Assembly (NCBI GenBank): GCA_000697475.1
Contig: JNEU01000947.1
Coordinates: 62,001-126,000, forward strand
DNA from: Lichtheimia corymbifera B2541
Lineage: Eukaryota; Mucoromycota; Mucoromycetes; Mucorales; Lichtheimiaceae
DNA length: 64,000 nucleotides
Reading direction: 5' to 3'
Below the pieces are notes generated by a model. It searched no databases, was not told where the DNA came from, and saw only the letters and a program-made list of their open reading frames with translations. Shown here one piece after another: positions 35,776-47,752 of this stretch. Numbering within the stretch: position 1 is the stretch's first letter; each line of letters begins with the position of its first letter. The position numbers and the translations under genes were made by a program.

Positions 35776-36135
35776 ATGATGGAAAATATCAAACCATTTG
35801 TGCACCATGATGATGAGGATCGCCAAAATAACGACGTTGGAAACCTTTTCTGGCTATCCAACCGTGACAATCTCATTGCGACCAAGAGCAACAAAACGGT
35901 TGTGGCGGATACTTTTCTGAAGACAATGATTGAATTTCCTTCGACCAGTTATGCACGCGAAGCCTACAACATCAAACGACATTTGAATGCACCAGTCTTC
36001 AGATCAGGCGGGAAATACTCCATGAATGTCACGATTGGTGACGACCTGCATACGCTTATATTCCAGAAAGCAGAATATTTTAATCCAACCGACTACTCTT
36101 TTCTGTTGGCAGAAGGTGATGTCGATGATAAATGA
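35776..36135 (+). CDS. Unrecognised 119-residue ORF (weak)
   Basis: A single open frame from ATG-ATG to TGA with codon use that looks coding (GCG ACC AAG AGC AAC AAA style), but no family was recognised. The product is hydrophilic with no signal peptide, no membrane segment and no obvious motif; it ends in an acidic AEGDVDDK. It may be a fragment of a larger decayed gene, because the surrounding 34558-37578 interval otherwise lacks genes and also contains another fragment-like ORF at 36548-36790. Confidence 0.3.
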   Translation: MMENIKPFVHHDDEDRQNNDVGNLFWLSNRDNLIATKSNKTVVADTFLKTMIEFPSTSYAREAYNIKRHLNAPVFRSGGKYSMNVTIGDDLHTLIFQKAEYFNPTDYSFLLAEGDVDDK

Positions 36136-36547
36136 TTGCACGATCCCCTGGCATTGAACCCAACACCCCTTTATCAATTCAAATGAGCTAGCTTCAATTA
36201 CGTCTATCGCATCCCCTCAATGAATTTCTTTGTGTTTGTGAACATCCCAAGTAAATGTTGTCATTACGTGAACGCTGATAGTTTCAGTATAACGACGATC
36301 GAAATCGCTTTGTCGCTGGGGAGCCATGTGAATGAAATAACAAAGATATCATCATTCTATTTCTTTTCCGTATAACTACAGAGTTGGATTGCTGCTTTGT
36401 GACAGTTGAAAGCCCATGTCGTGAGCACCAGATTGCTGCCCTTTATTTCCCGCATCGATCAATAGCCTATGAAAGGTAACATATCAAGGCATTTTTTATA
36501 GAAGATGCTCGGCAACCAGAAACCCGTGCACATCTTCCTCTATGGTC

Positions 36548-36790
36548 TCAGTGCATGTTAAAAAGCTGTTTGCCAAGTAGCAAATTAAGACTACAACACC
36601 TTTGATCATATGCTGGGCAATTCATGAAATGAACCTTGCACCTCACATTAGGCTCCACAAGCTTACCAGCGGCTTGCATGATACGATCATGGCTCCATTT
36701 AAATTCATCTGCACCAACACATCCTTCCTGGGACATGTAGTTTTCTGGGATCAGCGCCAATGAGACAAGGTTCCGAGTACCCCAATGCAT
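36548..36790 (-). pseudogene. Fragment resembling the ATPase part of a hybrid histidine kinase
   Basis: This 80-codon frame contains ADEFKWSHDRIMQAAGKLVEP. The pattern [FY]-x-W/F-x-HDR-[IV]-x-QAA is typical of the AAA-ATPase-like region in large fungal and bacterial sensor kinases. No kinase, receiver or further ATPase sequence was found on either side, so it looks like an orphan remnant. The match is from remembered motifs only, and chance similarity is possible. Confidence 0.3.
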
Positions 36791-37578
36791 GGCCTATCTT
36801 TTGAGCCTCATAGTGTAAAGAGTGTTATGAGGAGAATCTATATCATCCGTTGCATACAAGCAACATGTTATGCATATGGGACGAAATATATCCCTCGATA
36901 TGCAGCGTCTAGCAGATTATGGCATCATCTATTATGCACACAAGAACTTGGCAGGTAAACGAGATTTATACCGGCAATTGATAAAACCTTATTTAATGAT
37001 CTGCAGCTCTAGTACAAAGATGACGACGTTATCAGCAATTAAACAACAAGATCTTTTTGCTTTGCACGTCAATTGCCGAAAGGAGAAGCGAGATATAACC
37101 CCTTTGGTGATCATTTTCATCAATGCATGAACGTGGATCTGCTTAGTTTAATAACCCCTTTGTTACTAACAAAGACACATTTAGAAAAAAAAAAGAAACC
37201 AAGCTCCTTGCATAATGAAGCCAATTGAGCTGCGTTTGTTAAGCATGGTCTATGGACACGTGCGTGATTGACCTAATGTGGTGCAGTGGCAAAATTGCAA
37301 TCTGTTTCGCTCAGCCAATCCGGTGACACTGCTTCCTTTTTCATCCATAGTTGCGCGTGGTTACAAGTTGGCCACTGCGATGTGTGTGTATCCTCAGCAA
37401 CCACGCACATAATATCCTCAGTGTGCATGTGTATTGTTTTTCCTTCTCTTTCTTTCTCTCGTATCATTCCACCTTTTTAATTTCGCATCATTCTTTTACT
37501 TTCTTTCTTTCTAACACAACTACATATCACTACTACTATCACTACCACCACAACACATCCTCTCCTCTTTTGACAGCC

Positions 37579-40136
37579 ATGGTGTGTTTGGGTCCACGAA
37601 AGAAGCCGGCCAAGAAGCCACAGCTCTTGAGTCCTGATGACGCTGCAAAGAATACACGTTCAGTCAAAACCAAGCGATCCCTCATTGGTACTCGAAAGTC
37701 AACCGCTACGACAACAACAACAACAGGCACCACGAATACAACCAACAATGCGACAGCAGCAACCAAAGCCAGTAATCGTAGAAGTGTCGCATCACGAGCC
37801 TCTCTTGAATCGACAGCATCTGCCAGGAAAGCAGCAGCAGCAAGTGCACGATCGCCTAGTCCTAGACCACGTTCACCTGCAACTCGAGCTCAAGCACCGC
37901 CACCAGGAACAGCACCATCGATCCGTAGTAACGCTCGACCCACCAGTATGCATTCACGCCATCCAAGCACTGCTTCATCCGTACGTAAATCACCTGTTGC
38001 TCAACTACGTGAAGAATATGATGAACTCAAAGTCAAGGTATATTTTGCATGATTCAATCCATTACTTTTGTTTCAGGTCTATCTGACATTTTGTTTCTTA
38101 AAATAGAACACTGAACACCTTCAACTTATTGCTCAACAAGAGGAAGAACTGAAACGTCTCAAAGAACAACTCGAGAAACAACAGCAACAACCTGTTGAAA
38201 AGAAGAGTGCAGAAGAACAAGAAGAAAAGGAGCCAACATCATCACCACCTACACCACAACCTGAGCTCAAACCTTCCTTCAGTCAACTGGAATTTGATAC
38301 GCTGCAGCAACAAAATGAGGAAAATGTCACCAGATTGCATGCCAAGGAACAGGAGTTACAAGATCGTGAAAAGGAACTGCGCCAATTACGAGAACAGCTG
38401 GAAAAGGATAAGACTCCCAGCATCGTAGTAACGGATGATCTTGCCGAACGTGAGCGTATCCTTCAAGAAAGAGAAAAGGCACTCGAAGAGCAACGTCAAA
38501 AATGGGAAGCCGAGCAATCACAAAGCAAGATTGAAGATGCTGCTGCTCAATTAGAGAAGCTTAAGCTTGAGGTAAAACGAAAAAGGAGGTGGAGGAGAAT
38601 AGGAATGATACATGTACGGAGTGGATTCTGACGGATGAATATTATTATAGAATGAAGAAGCTGTTCAACGTTTGGCTGCCAAGGAAAAGGAGCTTGAACA
38701 ATTGAGGACCCACGGTGAAAAGGATTCTGCACAATTGGAACAAATCGAGCAACTGAATAAGCAACTCGAGGTAGAACGATTGGATTTGAAATCGATGTGC
38801 ATGCATATACTCACATAGTTGTATGTACATGGATAGGCTGAAAAACAAGCGCACGAGGAAAGCATGCGACGACACGAGGAAGCATTAGCAGAAAAGGATG
38901 CATTACTTTCGGAACAGAAAAAGGCACTTGATCATCTGCAGGAGTCGCACGAGGAGCAAGTCCGCAAACTCAAGACTGATCAATCAAGCAGCATTCTTGG
39001 CCTCAAGCAGCGCCACAAGGAGGATATGACCAATCTTCAAGCTCGTTTGCAGGAAGCTGAGACGAAGCTCAAGAATAGCAGCAATGCTGAGATGATGGAA
39101 GATGAGATTGAGCGTATTCTCAAGGAGTTTGAACAAGCCGAACACACCCACGCAGTTCAAATTGAAAACATGGAACAATCACATCAATCTGAATTGTCGG
39201 ATATGCAACAAAACCATGCCACTCAGATCAAGAACCTTCGTAAGCAACAGGATCAGAATCAGAAAAAGTGGACGACTCGCTATCTTCCGACCGAAGCTGT
39301 ATCATGGCCTGCTCCTCAACCTTTATCCATGTTGCGTAAGACCAATGGTCCTAATGCTCGTCCTTCGGCTGCTACACGTATCGCATCAGCTGCCCAACGC
39401 AATGACAATGAGCCTGTATTGACTCCCCTCGACACCAAAAAGGTCCAAGTGTATATCTCGACTGTCAGTGGCAATGCAGTGGTAAGATAATATGGAAAGG
39501 GATAAGCCATGCGTAGATTTTAATTATGATCGTGTCATTAGATCAAGCGCAACCAGGAAGAAATGATCCAATTGCTCAAGACCAACGGCATCAAGTATGA
39601 ATTGGTGGATGTTGCCTCAAGTGAAGCTGCTCTTCAATACATGAAACGATGCAACAACAATGGATCCAATGAAGGTCGTGCAAAGGAGGTTCCACAGCTG
39701 TTTGTGGGTGGTGAATACCGTGGTGTAAGTGTGATTGGAAAAGGGCGAAATGGTGATGATGGATAAGCAAATGATTGACATTTTTTTATGTTGTGCTTAG
39801 CAATTCGAGGATGTATCCAAGAGCGTTGAAGAGAACACGTTAGAGACCTTGTTGCAACCAGCTGCAGAACGTGAATGGACCGAAGAAGAAAAGGCTGCTA
39901 TTCAAAAAGCTGAAGCTCGCAAGAAGGAACATGAGGAGGATCCAGCCAACGCTCCACCCATTCGTGTATTGCCACCAGGTCCTGTTGAAATGCCCACATT
40001 AAAAAAGACATCCAGCACCACACCCAAGCCTGGTCCAGTTCGTGCTTATCGTGGCGATGAAGATGATGATGATGCCTTACTCAAAGAGCTGGAAAATGAA
40101 ATCAAGGCTGGCAAGGTTGATATTGCTGATATTTAA
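37579..40136 (+). CDS. Coiled-coil protein with C-terminal SH3BGR/glutaredoxin-like domain
   Basis: 735 residues in six exons: 37579-38037, 38107-38571, 38651-38770, 38837-39481, 39542-39724 and 39801-40136. The first 140 residues are Ser/Thr/Ala-rich, basic and disordered. Residues about 145-460 are a long coiled coil rich in Glu, Lys and Gln. A thioredoxin-fold segment of the SH3-binding glutamate-rich family follows: KVQVYISTVSGNAVIKRNQEEM, then LLKTNGIKYELVDVASSE and VPQLFVGGEYRGQFEDV. It has no CxxC pair, so redox activity is unlikely. The tail is charged with acidic DEDDDDALL. Fungal proteins of this layout are linked to cortical or actin scaffolding, but no specific role can be read here. 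Two introns fall exactly inside the SH3BGR domain. Confidence 0.82.
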
Positions 40137-41247
40137 AGAGTCATTGTTGTTGTAACCTTTCCTCCTCCCCTCTAAAACACAATCCCACCACACACCCCAT
40201 TGTCCAATTCCAAACTCATACCTGTTATACTCTCTTCTCCTCTTTCTCCAATTGTCTTACTAGTTTATACACTTTATTCACGCATTTTTTTTGTCACATT
40301 AACTTTTGGGAGCATATCATTGAATGACTGTGCCCATCCGGTCTGCGAGCCAGGTCCGCTTTGAAACCAACAACGATCACTATACTTATCGGATGCTATT
40401 TGTATACCGCTACTCAAAAGCCAATGTCTTTATATTCTTGGGGAACATGTATTGTTATTGTCGTATGGGGGAAATACAATGCCAGTGATTGGGATGGGTG
40501 GGATGTGATCAGTGTACTTTATGTAATATGGAACAAGCGGTCGTAGGAGAGTGATGGGTGGAACGAAGCAAGCTTGTCTATGAGAACTTATGAAAAAGTG
40601 GGAATGAAGTTAGAATGTGATAAGAGCACTTTGATATAATACAACGTTCGTTCATGCATGAAACTGAGGCTTGATTCTTTTTGTGCCAATGGAAGGTTAG
40701 GATAATGATATGTATGCTCTTGGCTTGACACCCGGATGTCATGCCTGAGCAACATCAATCTTGTTCTACTAGTGCAAGCGTCACTTTGTATGGAATGAAA
40801 AAGAACGCAGCTGACGTAGAATGAAAGAGCACATTATATTCCACCTATTTGAAATCCATGTGCAGTCGAACGTGATCAAGTATACATAGCATACACAAAG
40901 TGTAGAGGCAGGGTAGTCAATGGTGGGATCTGCTCGCTGACAGGTTTTCGATACATGGCAATATGAATTGTGGGTGAAGAAGAAAAAAGAATGCCCCCTT
41001 TTAACATCATCGCTTTCCATCACATCCTGGTGTGAAACCAAAAGTACCGAGTCAAAACGTCATTTGATTTCACCATCATGCAACCATTCCATCACTCCTC
41101 ACGTGATTTCTCTAAAAGAGCCGCCCTTGGATAGCCCCAAATGATACCATTGATCCCAATCATCCATCCCAATAAAATGTGAAAAGATACGATGTATACA
41201 ACTGGAGATTTGATATTGACAAGAGCATCAAAAGTACAATTGGGTGT
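40137..41247. other. Intergenic, 1.1 kb, convergent gene ends
   Basis: Lies between the 3' ends of the SH3BGR-like gene and H3. No gene recognised. Confidence 0.6.
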
Positions 41248-41774
<527 letters not shown>

Positions 41775-41818
41775 TCAATGTTTTCAGGCATGTTTGTTTG
41801 CGGGAGGCGAAATAGAAC

Positions 41819-41824
41819 ACGCGT
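41819..41824. promoter_or_regulatory. MluI-box (ACGCGT) in the H3/H4 promoter, second copy
   Basis: A second ACGCGT sits in the extended palindrome ACACGCGTGTG, about 75 bp from the H4 start. Two copies within 179 bp are unlikely by chance. The pair is central enough to serve both genes. Confidence 0.5.
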
Positions 41825-41893
41825 GTGTTAAAGAAGGGGACTTGAAGGGCGGATACAGTGCTCTTCTCTTGTTTTCCTTCATCTGCATTCAAA

Positions 41894-42443
<550 letters not shown>

Positions 42444-42906
42444 ACATGTTATCCCCACTTCTGTGATACGCATCTATAGTGATCGACTTGCTTAAATCAA
42501 TTCTTTCCAAAGATTAAATGTAATGCAAATTTATGTGCTTGACCATTGTATGTGGATGATGCTATATCTATTACGCTGTCTATTACATTCTTTATACTTC
42601 CAATTTAAATGTCACGTGAGAGGAATGCCTGCAGCCATGAAAGTCTCCCTCGAATACCTTCACGTGATAGGAAAGCGTTCAAATGGTGCTATGTGACAAG
42701 CTTGATTCGCATCATACTTTAGTCTGTAGCTCATGTCTGCAGCAATGTAATGGGAAGTTTCAGAGTAATGCATGATGATGATGATAGCATGGGATGGTTA
42801 GGTGAGTGGTGAGAGGCAGTCACCTGCCAAACATAACACATTGAAAGTCGGTTGTCGCCCCGCTCTTTTTGACACTCTTTACATACATTTTGAACCTGAC
42901 ACAGCC
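42444..42906. other. Intergenic, 463 bp, after H4
   Basis: No gene and no metazoan-type histone stem-loop was recognised. An AATAAA-like signal is not obvious. Confidence 0.5.
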
Positions 42907-43394
42907 ATGTCTCTACGATCATTGAAATCCGCCCGTGAAATCGTCAGCAAACTCCAATCCGGTTCTGGTGCTCAAAAACTCTCACCCCAAGTGACCAAAA
43001 TCTCGCTTGCTTATGCATTCAAGGGCAAGACCGAATGCGCTGGTGCAAAGTAAGCACACCTTTTATACATATATATATATATACGACGCATACACGAGAA
43101 CACGATATTGATGGATGGATTTATTTTAATATCAGGCACTTTTTACAAGAGAACCTTCCACGTATGCAATACAACAACCCTGACGTAGAATTTGAAGTGT
43201 TCAAGTCGGCTGACCCAGCAACTAAACCATCAGTGACAGTTCATTTTGGTGAGTAGTAGTAGTATAACAAGGATGAAAGATAGTGGGACTTATTATTATG
43301 TGTGGTTATAGGTGAACGAGGATCTAAAACCATCGATATCCCTACCATGCAAAGCGACACCATTTGCGACAAGGTCTTCCAAGCATCACCATAA
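42907..43394 (+). CDS. Mitochondrial ribosomal protein, L51/S25/CI-B8 domain
   Basis: 112 residues in three exons (42907-43049, 43136-43248 and 43312-43394). The basic start MSLRSLKSAREIVSKLQSG could serve as a mitochondrial targeting segment. The core LPRMQYNNPDVEFEVFKSAD and the final strand and helix (TIDIPTMQSDTICDKVFQ) fit the thioredoxin-like L51/S25/CI-B8 family, in which members bind mitochondrial rRNA (mS25, mL43, mL61) or complex I (NDUFA2). The QYNNPDVEF motif favours the ribosomal mL61/mS25 branch over NDUFA2; a finer call is not possible by eye. The second intron ends ATATCAG after a long AT dinucleotide stretch (43065-43083). Confidence 0.75.
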
Positions 43395-43622
43395 AAGCAT
43401 TTCTCATTTAGAACCATCTCCCTTTTTTTATTTCTGTCATCTAGCTAACACGGCTGATACAATCTCTGCTAGTCCAATAATAAACACCAAAACGAGACAA
43501 TCCTTGATTAGACATGAAAAGATGATCCAGTATCGCATCAACACATTGAGTCCATTGGCTACTTGAGGTGGTAGATATTGCATAATCGCCGACATGACCA
43601 TCGATGTACTGCTAGTATTGCC

Positions 43623-44571
43623 CTACCATGATGGATCAACCCCATTAACGCCTTCCTCCTAATATCATCCTTCCCTCCTTTTGTAACCATACCTTTTGAT
43701 ACATCATCCTTGCTGTTTGTAGTAATAACTCGATCGTAATAAAGTACCAGAACAAAGGCTATAACATGTATCAGATAACCAAGATACACAATTGGGATAT
43801 GGTTCTCACTTACCAATTGTACAGCTGCATATCGAGCTTGATCATCCATGACCAGACTTGCAAATCGTTGTACACCTTCTGCCGACCATTCTCTATAGAC
43901 GGCATATAATCCGAGCCAAACCATGCTGACAAAGTGGATAAGGGTCCAATATTTTGCCGATCCATCATCGGGTTGTAATTCTTGTTGTTGTTGTTGCTGT
44001 TGTTGCATATTAGCGAGAAATGCAGGATTGAACGGGAAGGGACCACCAGCAGCACCACCTAGCAAGTCGTTCAAATTGGGTTGGGGTGTATTACCATCAC
44101 CAGCACCAGTAGCATTGGCAAACATGGCTTCAAGTGAAGGAGGCAAAGGTGTATCTGTACTGGCAAATCCAAGCGAGGGTTGTGGTGGAAGAGGAGACGG
44201 CGCACCGAGTGCTTCACTTGGGTCAGCTGAGGGATCCACTGATCGCGACGATGCTGGCATACGATGGCGTAAAGTCTCGGAAGAAGTACTGGGACCCATG
44301 AATGGAGAAGGTGATCGCGACCTGCGCTGTGGTGTTTCAGAACGTGCCAATGACGAGGTCGATGTGGATGGCGACGGGGTAGGTGATGGACGATTGGCTA
44401 TAGCTCATAAGTAAAAAGCTGACCACTTGTTATCAAAGGGATCGTTCTTTGCTACTTACGAAAAGCGGTGCCGGTAATGCGATTCAATCGGTTTTCTGCT
44501 GACGCAAGGATCTTTTGCTTGCGTTTCTCGCGTCGTCGTTCGAGTTTCTCTTGTTCCGTGAGTTCCGGCAT
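43623..44571 (-). CDS. GET2: GET2/CAMLG-type ER receptor subunit for tail-anchored proteins
   Basis: Membrane subunit of the Get1-Get2 receptor that accepts tail-anchored proteins from Get3 at the ER; 265 residues. Exons are 44571-44460, 44397-43814, 43758-43693 and 43658-43623. The cytosolic N-terminus LERRREKRKQKILASAENRL is the conserved basic Get3-binding helix. It is followed by a Pro/Ser-rich linker with a Q8 run, then three membrane segments (YWTLIHFVSMVWLGLYAVY, a middle stretch ending VQL, and PLFWYFITIELLLQTARMMY). Correct splicing at GTAAGTGAG (43813) gives QLPLFWYFITIELLLQ, which matches the family; reading through would yield an unrelated tail. Ends EEGVNGVDPSW. Confidence 0.88.
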
Positions 44572-44725
44572 AACGTGTATAAAGAAGTGGGGAATGGCAC
44601 CAGACCAACCCACACTGATATGGCGCCACGATCACTATAAATCCCAGCAACTCCTCTCCCCCAACTTATCACGTGATTACCATGGCAATTCATATCATAG
44701 AATCAATCAAAATAAACTATATTTA

Positions 44726-46848
44726 TTATCGCTTCTGGAAAATGACTTGTCCCATTGGGATCTTTTGTCTATGACCTTTGAGAAACATGATGTCTCCTTT
44801 GGCAGTTATGATGTATTGTCGAATAAGAAATGATATTGTGGTCTTCATCTCTTGCATGGCAAACCAACGTCCACTATAATCCATATGTGAGAAACGTTAC
44901 AATAGCGGTGATGAATACATAAACTTACGGGCAAGCGTGTTTTCCTTGGCCAAATATCAAGTAATCGTCCCCAATTCTTGTCGATTGACGGCCTTTTTCC
45001 ACAAAACGGAATGGCTTGAATTCAGCATAATCACCACCTCCATCAATTTGGATGTCAGGATCGTGATGGTTTGTGTACCCATTGATTAGCACATCATCGC
45101 CTATGTACACTTTCTATATTAGTATACAATAAACACAACAAAGACAATGACCAAAACGTGGTCTTTGTTTACATACCAGGGTTGATGATGGTGCCATTTG
45201 ACATGGTAAGAGGAGATTTCCCAATATAGGTATGAGGAAGCTCAGCATAAAAGCTACTTATGCGCATGGCTTCACGGCACACGCTGTCAAGTTTTACAAG
45301 ATCTTTGATCACTTCACCTGTGAGCAATTTGGTGATATCATGATCGTCATAGTTAGAGCCATGATGCTTTTCAAGTACTTGATTTTGTTCTTCCAATAGC
45401 TCGTCAATGACCTCAGGGTGTTGCAAAAGGCGATACATGGCGACGGTCGTGTTTTGACTAGTAGTATGAATAGATGCAAACACTAGGATTAAGAACCATT
45501 TGATTGGCACCATGTAGCGTTGGGGATGATCCGAGGTGAGCTTGGCAGTTTCGAGAATTCCTTGCAAGATATCCTCCTAAATGATCGTTGCTTTTGAGTC
45601 AATCACGTGCGCTGGATCAAGACATCATCACCATGGTGACTTACTGGTCTTTCCCAACCTCCGTCTCCTCTTTCCATAGCAGCAAGTCTCTCATCAATTT
45701 CGGGTCCCAATACACGTAACATGTGCTCTTGATGCTTATTGATCGCTTTGCCGTATTTGCCCAAATACCATTGTCGTAACCTGGAAATGGTGGGAAAGGC
45801 TTCATAAAGGTAACTATCGGGATTGAGCTCCGAGCCAATATCCACGGCAACGTTCTTGAATGTTTCAAGAAGGTCTTTGTCTTTGCAAATTTTTAAGCCT
45901 ACTAAAATGGAAGCTATGGCCGTAGATACCATATGCTGGATTAAAAGATACAGGTGTGGTAGCTCTTTTGATTCTACGCACAAACGAAGCGTCATGAATC
46001 CTTGAACGATGAAAAATCACTCAGCGTATATTACATACCACCGATATCCCCAAGCATTTCACGGGCTGCAATGGTCAACTTTATAGAGAACGCTGATTAA
46101 ATCACCAGTTATGGTTATTCAATTGTACTTACATGCTCCACTGCACGTGGGGTGTAGTTCTTTACATCCACCGCAAGATGCTTCATGACCATGCTACGAA
46201 CAAGGGGAGTACTGAACAACTCTGATTTCTTTGTATCAGTGATCAACCACCCGTCAAAAGTCTAGATTCAAGATATCCAATAAGAAAATAAGCTCCTCAC
46301 ATCTCATACATAATATTCTTACCTTTCCCATCCCCACTTCAAAGCTAAAATCTTCATTGAGAAACACCTCGCGAACATAATGTCCCGAAATAATGGTGTA
46401 AACCTATACATTCATGTTGTCAACAAGCAGCTTTTCCAATGTACACACTTTCAAGTTGACATTGGCATACCCTTCCAAATATATGCGCTCTAAACACGGG
46501 ACCAAATTTGGCTGTCCATTTTTCAAGGAAAGCCTTTGGATCTTTTCGGTATTCTGGTGAAGAGCCAATAAAAGGCAATACGTAAGGAACCAAAGGCACG
46601 CCATGTTCTTTGACCGAATACAATCGTATCTGCATTATATATGAGGGAAAAAATCACTAGGTTACGTTGTGGTTATTATACGTCTTTACGCAAGGGATTA
46701 CCCGATGCACTGCAAAAGTAGTGATAGCAACGGCAAGGGAAAGGATAGTGATTGAGCTTGCGGTGGTGCCTTGTTGTTGAGCATGAATTGCGTTTTTCAA
46801 GACCGCAATGATATTTTGGTCCTTAAGAAACGAGACAAGGGTATACAT
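44726..46848 (-). CDS. Cytochrome P450, tandem copy 1
   Basis: ER-anchored haem monooxygenase, 534 residues, nine exons: 46848-46702, 46629-46471, 46403-46323, 46261-46133, 46078-46039, 45973-45645, 45576-45177, 45100-44929 and 44873-44726. The N-terminal anchor is SITILSLAVAITTFAVHRV, followed by a Pro-rich hinge (LVPYVLPFIGSSPEYRKDP). The I-helix threonine lies in FASIHTTSQNTTVAMYR, the ExxR motif is CREAMR, and the haem loop is FGQGKHACPGRWFAMQE with the axial Cys, split by the last intron. It belongs to the Mucoromycota CYP expansion; no substrate can be assigned. It is a close paralogue of the gene at 47753-49880 in the same orientation. Confidence 0.93.
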
Positions 46849-46909
46849 GAATAGAGATGTAGTGGTAAGAAGAGCTCCAAATTTTTGTGATCTCTCATCA
46901 ATACATCCG

Positions 46910-47710
46910 TATTTTATACTTGTAACTGGGGCAATCTGGACCAACAGTGCGACTTGGACGAGTCACACGCCCAACATCCACCATTCCACCCAGTGGCTTT
47001 CTCATGGTGTGTAGAATCTTAATATCCTCTATCGCCGTTTTGCCATCAGTCCCGGGTTTCTTCCCCTGAATGACATAAAGAACACTGGTTGTTGACCTCG
47101 TTGTGTACCGGTGTTGCCTAGCAACCTATAGTATTCCTCAGACCAAACGTATGACTACCATAATTGAAACGTTTTACTCGATTTTAGCGAGTGATACAAC
47201 AATGGGCGCATGCTGCTGGCGGATTTACCAGATGTCATATCCGCGAATTGGCGATGATAACCCCAGCCTCTACAAAGCTGTATCGAGATTGCACGTGGTT
47301 TCGTCGCCAGAAATGATGATGGCTCGTATAGGAGGATGGTTCCTACATGCAATTGTGCTATATTTGCACTGTCAATACGGTCACCAACACCTGTACACAC
47401 AAGTCGAATTGACCGTATGATGTTGGAAGCATGCAAAAACGTAGTGTCTAGATCATATTAACTATGATGATGAAGGTTTCACCATTGCCTGATAGCCTTT
47501 GTTTGTTAACCAATTCGGTGAAATTCATGCCCGAACATAGTACATGTATGTCGTTGTTGTATAAAAAGGGGACAAGGACCAATGTTATGGTTCCAACAAG
47601 TATGACAACGTGGCTGATGTTTATGTAAGAAACGAAAGTTGGATATGCTGCCATCAAGCAATTCACCCAGCTGTATACACGTAGGATCAAAAGGAGCTAT
47701 TATCCATGCA
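46910..47710. repeat. Duplicated upstream region, copy 1
   Basis: The 904-bp gap between the two P450 genes carries no gene but matches the region upstream of P450 copy 2 (about 49925-50690). Shared blocks include ATCGCCGTTTTGCCA, GGATTTACCAG..TGTCATATCCGCGA, GAGATTGCACGTGGTTTC, AAATTCATGCCCGAA and TGTTATGGTTCCAACAAGTAT. The match shows that the tandem duplication included about 0.8 kb of upstream sequence. Confidence 0.8.
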
Positions 47711-47752
47711 TCTATTCGCTGAGATAATGATATCTAGGATACGTCTGAGTCT

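Larger units (their letters stand above)
34558..37578. other. Gene-poor interval, 3.0 kb
   Basis: Contains only the weak ORF at 35776-36135 and the kinase-like fragment at 36548-36790. The final 150 nt before 37579 are C/T-rich leader. Confidence 0.55.

Noticed and set aside
43559..43813. C-terminal extension of the GET2 protein through SENHIPIVYLGYL
   Set aside because: This is intron sequence read through. A good GTAAGTGAG donor and later acceptor give the conserved PLFWYFITIE segment instead.
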